Source of the DNA: Hetaerina americana
Taxonomy: Eukaryota; Arthropoda; Insecta; Odonata; Calopterygidae
Assembly (NCBI GenBank): GCA_022747635.1
Contig: JAKTNV010000001.1
Location: forward strand, 45,826,446 to 45,890,445
DNA length: 64,000 nucleotides
Reading direction: 5' to 3'
Part shown: in pieces, positions 35,965-48,034 of the stretch
Layout: each line of letters starts with the position of its first letter
Position numbering within the stretch: the first letter of the stretch is position 1
Notes under the pieces: generated by a model
The model's input: only the letters and a program-made list of their open reading frames with translations
Database searches by the model: none
What the model was told of the DNA's origin: nothing
Program-made: the position numbers and the translations under genes

Positions 35965-36559
35965 CTACATCAACTGAAAATGATAAAGTAGTGTCTTACC
36001 ATGCTGGTTTTCATAGAATTTGGCATTCAATTTCATACATGTTCTTCTGGCAGTGGAAGATTCACCGGAAGGATTGTGGATTAATGAAACAGCAATACTT
36101 GTCGTTTTCGCAAAAACACTAATATCATACGCCAGATTATATAAAATTCGTAAGAGTGTTAACATAACAGCGCCTGCTCGCCTTTGTTCAAATGATGCCC
36201 ATTAATTAGTGTAAAGAAATCCAAAATTCCATAATTTCAAACGCTGAATCCTTAGTCCAAAATAATTTTAAATCACGTCTTAATAATGGATAAGAGCCTC
36301 TAATAGTGCTTAGAAACTGTATATTGTTTTCATATCTGTTTACGAAATGCGCATGAATAAATGTTACGTCCATTTCATCAGTCGTTATTAATTCACTAAG
36401 GTAACAAGCGAGGTCAAAATCAGATCTTTGTTCTTCATAGTACTCAAGTTGCGATACAGGATTACAACTCTCAGGTTCTCGTAGTTGCAAACTTTGATGG
36501 GAGGGAATGAAAAAGTTAACCATTTTTGAATACCGAAAAAAATTAAACATTAATTTCAA
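35965..36559 (-). pseudogene. Broken protein-like reading frames, origin unknown
   Basis: A 117-codon minus frame (36206-36559) contains LACYLSELITTDEMDVTFIH and LRRDLKLFWTKDSAFEIMEF, ending FWISLH at a stop. A second minus frame (35965-36165), shifted by one, continues with MLTLLRILYNLAYDISVFAK and HNPSGESSTARRTCMKLNAK. It ends at a good donor (GTAAGA, near 36003). Residue use looks like a real protein rather than chance. I do not recognise the family; candidates are a dead receptor gene, a transposon gene or an endogenised viral gene. Confidence 0.3.
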
Positions 36560-39047
36560 ATCGAAATATTTTTACAGTTATGCTAAATTGTGACAGAAAA
36601 ATAAAAAATAGTTTCTTAAATAAAAATATATTTATACTGGTATATTTGATGCATTTCTATATTATGTAAAACAAGTACATTTTTATAACGAACATAGTTA
36701 TAAACCACTAAGCGACACATGGGACCTTTTAGTATAAAACAGCAAAGCTTAAGGAATTTAATGATCATTCATGGAATGGGTCTAAATCTTCTCGTTCTAT
36801 CGATGTTTATTATTTCACTTTTAAAATAAAAACTGGGCATAAGCAACAAATATAATTCCATTTTCATATAATTTTCATCTCTCAAATTCAGTCATCGACT
36901 AGTTTCTTAAAATGGTACCTTAGCGGGAGGTGCACGAAAACATTTTATAGCAAAGGGAGGCGTTAATCAAAATTGATATTATCTTCGTGAGAGGTTCTTC
37001 AATTATGATTTTGAGAAAAATGAGAAAGCAATAATACTTAACTCGTTTAGTGAAATGACCACCTAATTCGATAAGATCAATTTTGGTAAAATCGGTTCTT
37101 TGACTACGAACCCCCGTAATCTTCAGCAAAAAAATAAATTCAGCGGCCCAATCCAAGTTTGTGCAATCATATCACATTATTCTCTTCGGCTGTATCGTAT
37201 AATTTTCGATTCTACGCAATTAAGTCATGGGTTTTTTTTGATCCACGGGGTAAAACTTCAAACATTATTTCACCAGCGAAAATCTTTTTTTGAGAATATG
37301 AACCAACTATTCATTCTAAAAATGAAAAAAAATTACTTAAGTACTCATAAGTGTAATTTGTTGAGTGAGAATTTCTTTCGGCTACACTGGATATAATTGC
37401 CGACCGTTCCATTTTCAAGAGGGCCAAAGAAATTACTTCTGAGACACACAGAAGGTTGGCTTTATATACCGAGCTACGAGTGTAGTCTCATTAAGTGCTT
37501 CCGCTCGTTTCCTATAACGCGATCGATGTTCTGAGTGAATCACAGTTCCTTCTTCGTGCTCTCACCACTGGCATGTTTTATTAATGAAATACAATTTTAA
37601 CATTTGGAACAGGGGCTATGTTGGCAATTAATCATCGACATTTTTTTCTCTTCTTTTCTTGCTTGTCACGCGAAACAGATGTCGAGGGGCACGAATAGCA
37701 CAAATGCTGTATATCGATGCCTAAATAGATAACATACTCATGACAGAGTGTCCATCCATCTGTATTATGACAAAATATGATGCTGTATAAGTTAATAATG
37801 TCCAGCACTAATTTAACATACTAAATAATTATTTAGTACTTCTGCTATAATATGAGTGGTTTTTTTAGTGACATATCTTCCCGAGAACTTCCTGAAACTG
37901 TAGGGGGCACAAGGAAAGGGACTGACCCTCCTACGCAAATGGGTGGCTTTTACACGCTGTTGGGTTTAGTACGAGTGTACGTTGTGCACTACCCTCACCA
38001 AAACCTTCTCAACAAATCAACCTTCGCGTTGATCACAGCGGTGTTTTTGAACGATTTAAAGATATGCATTTAAAAAAAACAAAGTCCGTCGTACATCTCA
38101 CATGACATGTACTTCAATAGTTAATCATAAAGTAAAAAGTTGTACTATTGTTGATTCTGAAATTTTGCTGATGCTTGAAAAGCTGAATCTATTTAATTTC
38201 TAATAGATGTGATTTCTTAATTGTGAATTCCTAAACTATCTTCGGCTGAAACGGAGTAATGAACGCTAACTTTTTGAGCACTCTTATGGCACTTCAAAAT
38301 TTTTATTCATCCATTCACCATTTCCGTCATTGTTTGGATGCTTATTACAAAGTCGGGCGAGAGACCATTCATCGAAGTCAAGCCAGAGAAGACTCGGATT
38401 TCTTGTACAGACACCAAATAGATGATTAATAAAGTTCCGCAGAATTGTACACATGTAGTAATTCTGAAGGTTATACCAAACGTATATGCTTATATAACCA
38501 TGATGCACGACGAGATACCCACATTTTCTTTCAACAATTCATCCAAAATATTCATAAGCGTGTCAAAAAATTGAAATATAAAATGGAATTCCTTACTTTT
38601 CACGATAATTTAAAGACACAATATCACATAAAAATAAATCAACATCGAGATAAATAACTTGCATTCACCAATCCTTTCAATGGAAAATATACTTGCATAT
38701 AATTATCATAAGCAACGGTTTTTTTTAGGTCGGAGCAAGAGCTAGCATAAGAGCTATCAAACTGCTAAATTGTAAATTGATCTACCCCAAGAAACTCTGT
38801 AACCCACATAGATATATAGTATACATACAATAACAAAACATCCATAATTATGGGCTCAAATTGAAAAATTTGCAATTGGAATGCACAAAAATATAATGGC
38901 AGGGGGTGTTTGAATATCGGTCCATATTTTGTCCTGGGAAAATCTAACTTTTCTAAAAAAGTGTTATTTCATAAAAGGAGAGGTAAATAGTGAAAGGGTC
39001 GAGAATGAATTTCGTAAACATATTTCATACAAACAGAAAATGTCGGC
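36560..39047. other. No recognised gene
   Basis: AT-rich. The minus frame at 36920-37156 has a hydrophobic stretch and might belong with the broken frames at 35965-36559, but the link cannot be shown. Confidence 0.4.
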
Positions 39048-39275
39048 GATCGGGATGGGTGGTAGCTAACTTAGAGGTTTCCCACCGTAAGGGCGGCAGA
39101 TTTTTTTCAGTGATATCAGGATCCCTACTTGAGATCTTTTGTGAATTGAGTACGACGTCCGTCGGATGGGACGTTAAATTGCGGACCCCTTGTTGCCTTT
39201 TGACAAAAGTAGGCTAATGCCACCCTTCCTTTCCCATCCTATCCCTAATGGCGCAAATGACCTTCCTCCTTAGTT
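39048..39275 (+). mobile_element. SINE-B copy, + strand
   Basis: Shares head and body with the copy at 28160-28460: GATCGGGATGGGTGGTAGCT, GGATCCCTACTTGAG, CGTCCGTCGGATGGGACGTT and ATGGCGCAAATGACC. Its B-box region has a deletion relative to the other copy, so this one is promoter-dead. Confidence 0.82.
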
Positions 39276-39370
39276 TTCACGTATTTGTGTAGCCCGCGAG
39301 AAAAGAAACAAGCATGTGTAGTTACATTAAATGCTCAAAAACCTGCTTCTCTACCCTCCAAAATATTGAA

Positions 39371-40135
39371 CAAGGGAAGGCCCAGAAGTACCCGGCCTGA
39401 GCTAGAGATGGCGGTAGTTGTTCGAAAAATATCACCGTATTAGAAAGTATGTAATATATAAAGCATATGTTTCAAGTTTGAAGACGCTACGTTGTTTAGT
39501 ATTTGTTTGGTAGCCATCAATAGTGAACGTTTTCAGTGAATTTGTGAAAATGGAGAAAATTGGTCATCGTTGTGTGATACAATACTTTTATTTGAAAGGC
39601 CTCGGCCCAACCAGTATAAAAGCTGAACTGGATTCTACTCTGGGTGAGTCTGCTCCTCCGTTTACAACAGTAAAATATTGGGTAGCAGAGTTTAAACGAG
39701 GCCGTGCGAGCTGTCAAGATGAGCATCGCATTGGTCGACCAAATGAGGTGACGACTCCAGTATCGATGAAGAAAATCGACAAAATGATATTGGATGATTG
39801 TCGCCTGAAAGTGCGCGAGCTAGCAGATATAGTAGTCATTTCAAAAAATGCGGTACATCGCACCATATTTAGCCCCCTTGGATTATTTTCTGTTCGCAAA
39901 CTTTAGAAAATGACTCGGTGGTCAAAGATTTTCCAACTGTTAACAAGTGATGTCGGCAGTTAATGGCTATTATGAGGAGCAAGACAGTTCTTATCATAAA
40001 ATAGGTATGGAACTTATTTAACATCGCTGGGAAAAGTGTATAGAGCTAAAAGGAGATTATGTTTAAAAATAAATACATTTTTATCCAAAAAAATTGTCTT
40101 CTTTGCTGGGTCGGGTACTCCTGGGATTACCCTCG
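39371..40135 (+). mobile_element. Mariner-family deletion derivative with both TIRs
   Basis: The left TIR (CAAGGGAAGGCCCAGAAGTA...) and right end (revcomp CGAGGGTAATCCCAGGAGTA...) match over about 30 bp. TA follows the right end, and the left flank has mutated to AA. A 118-codon frame at 39550-39906 holds both N-terminal HTH parts. Downstream the sequence jumps to a C-terminal piece (HRWEKCIELKGDYV, about 40027-40065), so the catalytic core is deleted. Its transposase is close to that of the copy at 7400-8270 but the TIRs identify a separate element. Confidence 0.9.
39550..39906 (+). pseudogene. Truncated mariner transposase, DNA-binding half
   Basis: An open frame of 118 codons from ATG. 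First HTH: RCVIQYFYLKGLGPTSIKAE, TTVKYWVAEFKRGR. Linker: GRPNEVTTPVSMKKIDKMIL. Second HTH: DDCRLKVRELADIVVISKNA. It stops after SVRKL, before the catalytic domain. The uninterrupted frame makes it the best preserved transposase piece in the window. Confidence 0.85.
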
Positions 40136-40249
40136 TACAAACGAAAATAACGAAAGAATCATCGCTCATGAAGAAAACGCTCTCATAAAAGGGCTAATTT
40201 TAAAAATGGCCAAACTGAAACATACTTGATGGTTTTATTTTTTTATTAG

Positions 40250-41058
40250 GTAATCTACCGGTTAAGGTAGGTTTCTGGATGGACATAATTACTAATTAAA
40301 TAATTTGTGACCCCTAGCAAAACACAACATCCTACTCTACATCAGGTCCCTCTTCAGCTCTGAGTACTTTCTTCCTCCCTTCATCCCGTCCAACATCCCT
40401 ATCCTGTTCCTTCCCTTTCCTCGTTTGCCTAACATTCTCCCCTCAATTACAGTCTTCAACATCCCGCTGCCGGTCAATACCCCCTTCAGCCACTTTTCCT
40501 GTCTCCATAGGATTGCTCCCATCAAACCCCTCTCTTCGCCCACCATACCAAGTACTTCTTCGTTTGTTTTCTTCTCGGTCCATTTCACCTTCTCCATTCT
40601 TCTCCACACCCACATTTCAAAAGCCTCCAGTCTCCGTCTGTCCTTCTGCTTCAATGACCACGTTTCCGCGCCGTACGTAGCTACGCTCCAAATCAAAGTT
40701 TTTACGAGTCTTTTCTTAACATCCTCACTCAACGTCCCGTCATCAATTCCCTCCTCCTTGTGAAAGACTCTTTGCCTAGCGCAATTCTTCTCCTTACGTC
40801 CCTACTACTTTGACCGTGTTGGTCCAAAACACTGCCGAGATACGTAAACTGTTCTACCTGCTCTAGTTTTTGCCCTCCTATTCTAATGTTAAGCTTAGCC
40901 TTTTTCTTTCTAGAAAATCGCATAACCTTTGTTTTATTAATATTGATTCTCATCCCATACCTGTCGCACTGAATTTCCAATTCACTAAGCAATGCTTGCA
41001 GCCCCTTGGCTGACTGTTTTATGGCGATATTTACCATAAACGTACACGTATCTTTCAA
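40250..41058 (-). mobile_element. LINE family L, best preserved 3' end
   Basis: Two long minus frames read on from each other with one frame change. Frame 40729-41058 has LSELEIQCDRYGMRININKT, KVMRFSRKKKAKLNIRIGGQ, TYLGSVLDQHGQSSRDVRRR. Frame 40337-40732 has LIWSVATYGAETWSLKQKDR, RRLEAFEMWVWRRMEKVKWT, GKRGKGRNRIGMLDGMKGGR. This is the thumb and C-terminal part of a non-LTR reverse transcriptase. After the stop comes a 3' UTR ending CTTAACCGGTAGATTACC and an (A/T)n tail at about 40240-40265. The copy is 5'-truncated at about 41058, as usual for target-primed insertion. Confidence 0.92.
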
Positions 41059-43726
41059 TTCTTTATTATTGTTATCATCATTACTATTTAATACTTATAA
41101 TGTTAAAATAAAATATATGAAAGAAATTCTACTAAACTCTCTGAACGTTTTTATTAATTTTATTGAAACAACCACGTGCCATTTGGATCCTCTCATTGAT
41201 TTACGTAGCAATTCAGTATGGAATACTGATGAAACAACAAATGATGCAACTAATTCTCCGAAAGCGACATGGGGTATATGTGAAAGAGAATGTCAGATGC
41301 CATATTGCCGCTCTCTAGATGGTGTACTGTCGATCTTTATAGCTCGAAACTCCAAAATACAGACATATCCAGGTGAAATAAGGTTTCGTGATATTTAAAC
41401 TGGAATACAATAATACAAAGAACGGAATAATAATAATTGGCCCTCCGTCGAATTAACGTGACTACATATGAGTGCCGTACACACGAGCAATTGTAAATCA
41501 GTCTTTTAATATTCACAGCAAGGTATTTTTGAAGAAGAAATTTTTTAGGTGATAAAAAACGAACACGCATTTTAGTTAGACCAAAACTGTAAGTCTGAAA
41601 TGCTTACTTTTTTATGTTAATGTACAAATAATCAATTTCCTGTCTGCATGGGGATTAGGGATAAGTTTTGCTGCGAGATGGAATTTATTCAGCGAACAAG
41701 AAATTTCGGAGGATTAAATTTCAGGGTCCATCATATTTAAAGCATTATTTTTTTCCTGGAAAACCTAATTGTTAAAAACTACAAACTTCTGAAAACGTAC
41801 TTTTAATGCACAATATACCAGATTGAAAAATTTTAATTTTTGGAAAAGGAAATGAATAGTGAAAAATCATGAATAACCTTTTGGAATTATATGATTTTAG
41901 CACCAATGCCTAAAGATATGAATATTTCTAAAGCAAAACTATCCCAATATATATTTTTTGTTCTTTGTGGGTGCATTATGTTTCAGAGGGCCAACAAAAT
42001 GAATAAAAGGAAAATGTAGCAAAAGAAAATAGGCTCCATAGTAATTAATTCATACGAGTAATCTCGTGCTTTTGCGAGCCTCTTGTATTGCAATTATTCT
42101 ACGAAGTTTCACAGTAATATTAATTTTTCCAAAGAGGACATTTTTAATAATATTTCACATGTGAACTGATGACAAAAACAAAAGAACAGTGTCCCACTAC
42201 CTCTTTCTCTTGTATTACCGCCCTTATTATTATAGAAGGTAATTTTCATTACTTGCATACATCGAAAGAATCGCGCTTAAAGAAGTGTAAGTCGGAGAAA
42301 TACGAGAACTATTCGTAACTGCCCTGGTTACCATTTGAGAGAATGTAACATGGTAAAATGAAAGTCAAATTTCATAACTAATTAGAAAAAGATAATGTAG
42401 CTTTTACAGAAATTTCAAAATGCAATTCAATCAAATAATATAATTTAGGATAGTTTAAATGCCAAATTTCACAAAAGAGGAAATGCAAGGAAAAAATAAT
42501 TGGCTGGAACTACTAGTTTCACATGGGAAAAAATATGTTCTGATCAATTTTTAATTTAAATAAATAAATATTAAATGACATTCCTATTTTATCGCAACTC
42601 GAAAAAACTAATCAAAACGCCCTGAATCAAAACGAGATGCAAAATAAGCATTTTCAAAGTTTTTTCAAAGAAAAATAGGAAATAAGGAAACGCCTATCTT
42701 TAGATAAGCAGGTTATTGTGGTGTTTCAACAGAGAGCGAATTTACAATGAATACAAAGACGAAAAAATATAACATTATAAGACAGAAATGGCTGCAAAAG
42801 CATGCCCGTTCAAAGCTGATTATGCAGGACACCACTTCGAAATTCGTTTCCCATAGTGTACCCGCTCGTAATACCGATAATGAATCAAGGACTATCGAGG
42901 TAAAAATATGGAAAACAGCATAAGAAAAACATTCTTAAATTTAATCTTTCAAGGGCAACTTGATTTTAAGGTGAGGGTTATTGTGGCATATTTTATATGC
43001 CATGAAGATATCATTCTAATAGCGGCTACTGTAACTAGATGCTCCTGGTAAATAATTTTCTACATTGGAATACTTTGACTTATTATGAAGCAGACCTAAT
43101 GCAATTCCCGTAAATTGTAAGATATCAAAGCGTATTTGACACTTTATTTGATGTTTATGCGGGGAAAAATTTCCACAACTATCTCGTCGGTCGAAACCAG
43201 CCACTAAAGGAGTAAATCGAGTGGAATGAAAATATAAAAATTTCTTCCACATCAATTATCGCTTCAGTTAAAGGAGTCTTTAAAGGTTTTTCTCAGTATA
43301 TCTTTCAGTTAAAGATTTAAGGTTTCCTCGATAGTTGAATGATTCATAGGAAAATATGAGATGCGATAACGGGTATGATTTCACTTAAATTAAGGTGAAT
43401 CAAGCAGCCCTTTCATCTCTTATTCTTTTTCAAGACACAACATGGTTTAAATTTTTGAAAATCCCTTGTCATCGAGTTCCTTTTTCCCCAAGTGACTAAA
43501 TCACACATTTTTTTTAAATTTGAAAACCTATTAATGTATTTGAAAATATTCAGACTTTCAATCAGGAATTTTCAGACCCAAAATCTCTTTCTTTAATATT
43601 CACCCAAGGATAACCAGAGTTAAAGCTTAGGCTGTAGGTTTATAGATAAGGCTGAAGAACTTTGAAATATAAGTAATTTTGGCACAAATGGAAGGGATAA
43701 ATGATAGCTCATATCGGGTGCTCTTA
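41059..43726. other. No recognised gene
   Basis: AT-rich. The + frame at 41006-41398 overlaps the LINE and continues into DLRSNSVWNTDETTNDATNS..., which looks mildly protein-like but has no domain. Nothing else noted. Confidence 0.45.
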
Positions 43727-43830
43727 GGTGCCGCGGGTGGAGTGACGTGATCGCCCGCTGACCCAGAGGTTGTGGATTCGATTCCCGCCTATGTGGATTT
43801 TCCTCCTTAACCTAATTATCGGGTTTTCGT
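43727..43830 (+). mobile_element. tRNA-like SINE head
   Basis: GGTGCCGCGGGTGGAGTGAC is followed by GGATTCGATTCCCG at 43774-43787, a strong RNA polymerase III B box. Arms do not fold into a full tRNA, so it is read as a tRNA-derived SINE head rather than a gene. Confidence 0.5.
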
Positions 43831-43859
43831 CATTGTTTTTGCCGTTTGCAATCAAATGT

Positions 43860-44620
43860 GTCAGACCGTGTCAAATGTGTCAGACAAATTTGACCGTTTT
43901 GGGATTATTTTAAGATAAATTATTAAATTCAGAAGAACACACTTTTCAGCTCTAATGCCGCTAACCCGATCAACAGCGAGTGCGCACCGGCGAAGGAGGA
44001 TATCCTCACTTCCCACCGTTGCGGACATAAAATTTTTTCTGTCGTCTTCCTTTAATTTTCTTCTCCTCTCTTTTTCTCCAACCACCTCACCTCTGACCTC
44101 ACCACCCTTACATCCCCTTTCGAGCATTTCCTACCCCATACACACCTCCGCACACGACATCAGCCCTTCTAATTTTCTACCATTATACGAACACACATAC
44201 CTCGCGGGCCTCTTTTAATTCACTCCCCTCCCGCATTCCATCCCACCTCCACCAGACTTCCTTCCCCCGGCTCCCACTAACGCCCCCCCCCCTGACCCCA
44301 CGAGGACAACTTCCTCTTCCTCCCACTCGTCGCAACGCGGGCGCTGGGATGCTGAAGTGCAGCTTTGTTTTGTGGTCAGGACTCGGGGTCATCTCTGTTT
44401 TTTCCGGCGATGCCAATCTTGGTAGACTTCATGTCAAACGCACTCGGATGGCTGATATTCCCGTCGCATTCCGCACCAATCTTACCACAGAATCTTTCCT
44501 ATCTCCTGGACACATGTAAACGTACATACGTATGTTTCTTGTCCGTGCGCTTGTGCAGAACAATTAATGTCATGCGAGTTACTTGTTTTTCAGAAAAAAA
44601 TTGGCGGCTGTGACCACATT
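43860..44620. other. GC-rich, pyrimidine-biased block
   Basis: The + strand is strongly C/T-rich (CCTCCACCAGACTTCC, ACGCCCCCCCCCCTGACC) from about 44040 to 44330 and contains CpG. Overlapping frames on both strands are compositional. No gene recognised. Confidence 0.4.
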
Positions 44621-44689
44621 CATTCTAACAGCGAGTGGGGTTGCTTTTAATTGTGCAACATTTTGTGACATCCCTGGGGTTATATTATT

Positions 44690-44920
44690 ATTATTTGGTA
44701 GTTTACCGCTAATGGTAGCATTTGGATGGACACAAACTTAACACCCTTAAATATTTTAGCACCGTCCAACAAGGCACAACCTGACATCTTACACTACAAT
44801 AAAACATTCATCAATTCTGCATGAATTCCAACGCCCTTCATTCCGTCCAACATTTATATTTTTTCCACCCCCTACCTTGTTTACCTGATGTTTTCCACTC
44901 TATCAGTCTTATCGAGGGTT
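44690..44920 (-). mobile_element. LINE family L 3' tail fragment
   Basis: TTTGGTAGTTTACCGCTAAT and the following 3' UTR match the tail of the copies at 3660 and 40250. The coding end has decayed. It abuts the Penelope-like fragment, so one probably inserted into or beside the other. Confidence 0.7.
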
Positions 44921-44929
44921 TAGATATAA

Positions 44930-45478
44930 AAAAATCATTGTGAGTGCTCCGCTATTTACATTGGACAAACCGTGAGGAAATTCCGTGAACATGTGAATGA
45001 GCATTACACCTGTTTCAAAAACAGATATCCTTCTTCCCATTTTGCCCAGCACCTAATGGACAATACAGCACAAACGACTTTGGTTCCTGAGATTTTACAT
45101 TGGGAGAAGAAAGGTTTAAGGTTAGATGCCTTGGAACGTTGGGAAATTTCCAAGAACAGTCATTATAAGGGTATATTGGTTAATGACCTAATATATTCCT
45201 CCCGCCCCCCCTCTTAGGCCTTCCTCTGTTCCACAGCCCCTCTCCCGCCCTGACGCCATACCCAAACACCCTCTTCCCCTCCCTCCCATGCAAACACACC
45301 AGTTTCCCTTCTCTTTCTCCTCCTCCCACTTTACCAGCACCTCCTCCCTCCTCTTCTCTGCCTAGTATCTAAAGCTGTATGTCCTCTGTACTTCACCTGA
45401 TGACGACCTTGTAGTCAAAACCAAGGGGTTGTGCATGATAAAATATAAATGGAAGAACAAAGTATTTTCTTATCCGAT
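44930..45478 (+). mobile_element. Penelope-like element 3' part with GIY-YIG domain
   Basis: An open frame up to 45217 encodes a GIY-YIG endonuclease domain: CECSAIYIGQTVRKFREHVN, then SSHFAQHLMDN, ILHWEKKGLRLDALERWEIS. This is the C-terminal domain of Penelope-like reverse transcriptases, which nicks target DNA. After the stop comes a C-rich spacer, then the conserved element tail CACCTGATGACGACC...GTAGTCAAAACCAAGG and an A-rich end near 45478. The reverse transcriptase part is missing (5' truncation). A stop at 44927 marks where the frame fails. Confidence 0.85.
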
Positions 45479-45535
45479 ATTTTGACTGTTTCTCGTCAAT
45501 TCGGAGCATCAAAGACGTGAGGTTTCAGCGGACCA

Positions 45536-46098
45536 AGAGGTGAGTTCAAGAAATAACGGGAATTTGAGTAATTCTGGAAGAATTATCAATGTTATCTCCT
45601 TTGAAGTAGTGGGCATTACATATTATTCACTTATGCTAACCCTTTTTTGTAATCCTCGAAACAATTCTGGCACTCGACTTTTGGTATGGCTTTTAGATCT
45701 CTCAGCGGTGCGTTTTTAATATGCATGTGCTTGTAAAATGATGGCTCTTTCAGGGCTTTTTTTCTCATTATTTTAGGAAACAGAGAAAAGTCACACGGGG
45801 CCATGACTGGCAAATATGGAGGCTGAGATATGATTACAGTACTCTTTTTGGCCAAAAATTCACGAACAAGCTGTGAGCAGAGCGAGCAGGTGCGTTATCG
45901 TGGTGCGAAAGCCATGAATTTTTTTCGTCACAAATACCGGCATTTTGTTCCTTCTGCTTTATGCAAACGTCGTTGAACTTGAAAGTAGTACTCGTTTATT
46001 GATCGTTTGACCTTGCGGTAAGAACTCATGGTGCACATTGTCGTCTAATATCCACCATAGAAATCAGAAAATTCCCGTTACTTTTTTAATATACCTCG
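45536..46098 (-). mobile_element. Mariner-family deletion derivative with both TIRs (minus strand)
   Basis: The right end (revcomp CGAGGTATATTAAAAAAGTA, then ACGGGAATTT) and left end (AGAGGTGAGTTCAAGAAATA, then ACGGGAATTT) form TIRs of about 30 bp. TA follows the right end. Just inside the right TIR the minus strand goes straight into the second half of the transposase. Readable there are REFLAKKSTVIISQPPYLPV, MAPCDFSLFPKIM and AIPKVECQNCFEDYKK, in a 74-codon frame at 45631-45855. So the whole DNA-binding half is missing, the opposite of the other deleted copies. Confidence 0.9.
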
Positions 46099-48034
46099 TA
46101 ATTGTCTCAGTTTTATTGGAGAAATACAGAAACAACGATTGAACGCAGGGAGTAGTTCTTAATTTTTTACGATGACTGACTCAACTCTTGACATGATTTA
46201 ACAGTGTTTGCAGAGTATCGTTGAAGCATACATGTTTGCAGAGCCATCTGGAGCGAATTCAATCGGTCACCCTTTGCCTTCGAGAAGCAGTTACCAACGC
46301 AATATTCTAATCACCATAATTCTCTCCGAAATAGCTATTTATCCATAGATGACAATAAATACATATGGTATTATGTGTACCTTTATTTCTCCGATGAATA
46401 ATTACAGAAACAATTGAAACAATATTAGGATATTGAAATTGGTATTTTCAGTAAACCTTTACCAAGTAGTTTATAGCTCAATGGGCTCACGAGCTTAAAG
46501 TAACATTAATGAGCTTTAAATTTCGCATGGTTTAAAAACTTGTGTATTTATAGAGTAATTGTTACCCGCATAGTGCATTATTTTGAAAGGACAGATAGGC
46601 CATGTTTCAACTTGTAACTAACATAAATGATTATTTAGTGTAGCATTAATTTGTCGAAACGCATGCATTGTTAAAGCAAGAGCCGGGATAAATATTGTCA
46701 TAAAAATAGGTTATGAAACTATGATCACCACCCGATAAATTGAATCGGCTGGCGTTAAAAATATTTCAGAGGGCCCGAAAAGGGTCTCATTTTCCGAAAA
46801 GTACCGTGCGACAGGTTCCTTTGAGAGCCTCACGGAACCAACCATAAAGAATACCTTTACATCCTCGGGTTATTATTCAATCTGCTTCCGCATACCATAA
46901 ACATTTCTACACAGAATCTCTGAAGAATTGGCCCAGAATTCAGATATAGTGGTGATTTATGGTATAAATAATTCAAATACAGGGAAATAATAACCAAGTC
47001 AAAAAAAGAGCTTTCGCCATTTTATCACTCACCCGCCATTAGCGTCCAAGCCCACCATTTACATGAAACGTTAAATATTAAAATAAATTCATAAATGATG
47101 TTGATTTCATTATTGTACTTGGAATGGTGATTATTCAGCATACATTTAACTTTTAAAAGTAATCACCAAATGTATATTTATAATGAATATTAATTTGCCA
47201 AATTTCTGCTACAAAATTTCATTTAAATAGGATTTTAGGACATTGTATCCATTTCAGACAACTGAATGTGAATCTCATCTGGACTTAAAATAATGTTGAA
47301 AATTTTAAAAATATTTGTAATGTCCTACATTATAATGAAAACGCTGACCAATACGAGAGATCAACTACAATGCAGGCCATATTTCTATCATTTCCACATA
47401 TTTTAAACAGCAGAAATGTCAAAAAATATACTGCTAATGACACGAGAAGGAAATTCACTCAACAAGGCGGCTTGATTACGGTTTTAATCCAGTGAATGTT
47501 TTGATTTGCCATGAATATTAAATAAAGGATTCGAACACGTAGTAATTTGACTTTTCTCTCCGCCGTCAGGACAAATTTACAGGCAAATTAACCAGGAATA
47601 TTAATGCGTCCGCTTCTCGGCAAGGGAAAGGCATCTACATCACTCTCAACCAGCCTCTCATCACGTTCCACGAACTTGATTCAGTTTTCGAACTCCTACC
47701 CGATTTCAAAATCCCTATCAACAACTCCATACCCAGCCGAGATACGCATACTGTTTCCTTTCCCGTGTAACGCTAGAGGGAATACCAAATTCGGATAGTG
47801 TAGGATGGAGTGGGAAAGAAGGAAAGTTGTGTGAATGCAAAAATAAGGAAGTATGATGGCATTAAATAATTTAAAATACACAGTACGGGAAAAAATGAAA
47901 AATTCAATAATAAAGATAAGAGGGGAAAGATTTCCATCATGATTGTGCCCATTCATCGGGGCGATATTCATTACTTTTGACCAGGGAAAAGAATTTATTC
48001 AACTGTTCCCGGTTCTACTTTTTGGAAATTCATG
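46099..48034. other. No recognised gene
   Basis: AT-rich intergenic DNA with short, domainless frames only. Confidence 0.55.

Noticed and set aside
41006..41398. 130-codon + frame overlapping the LINE end
   Set aside because: The first part is antisense LINE; the remainder has mildly protein-like residues but no domain, start context or splice sites.
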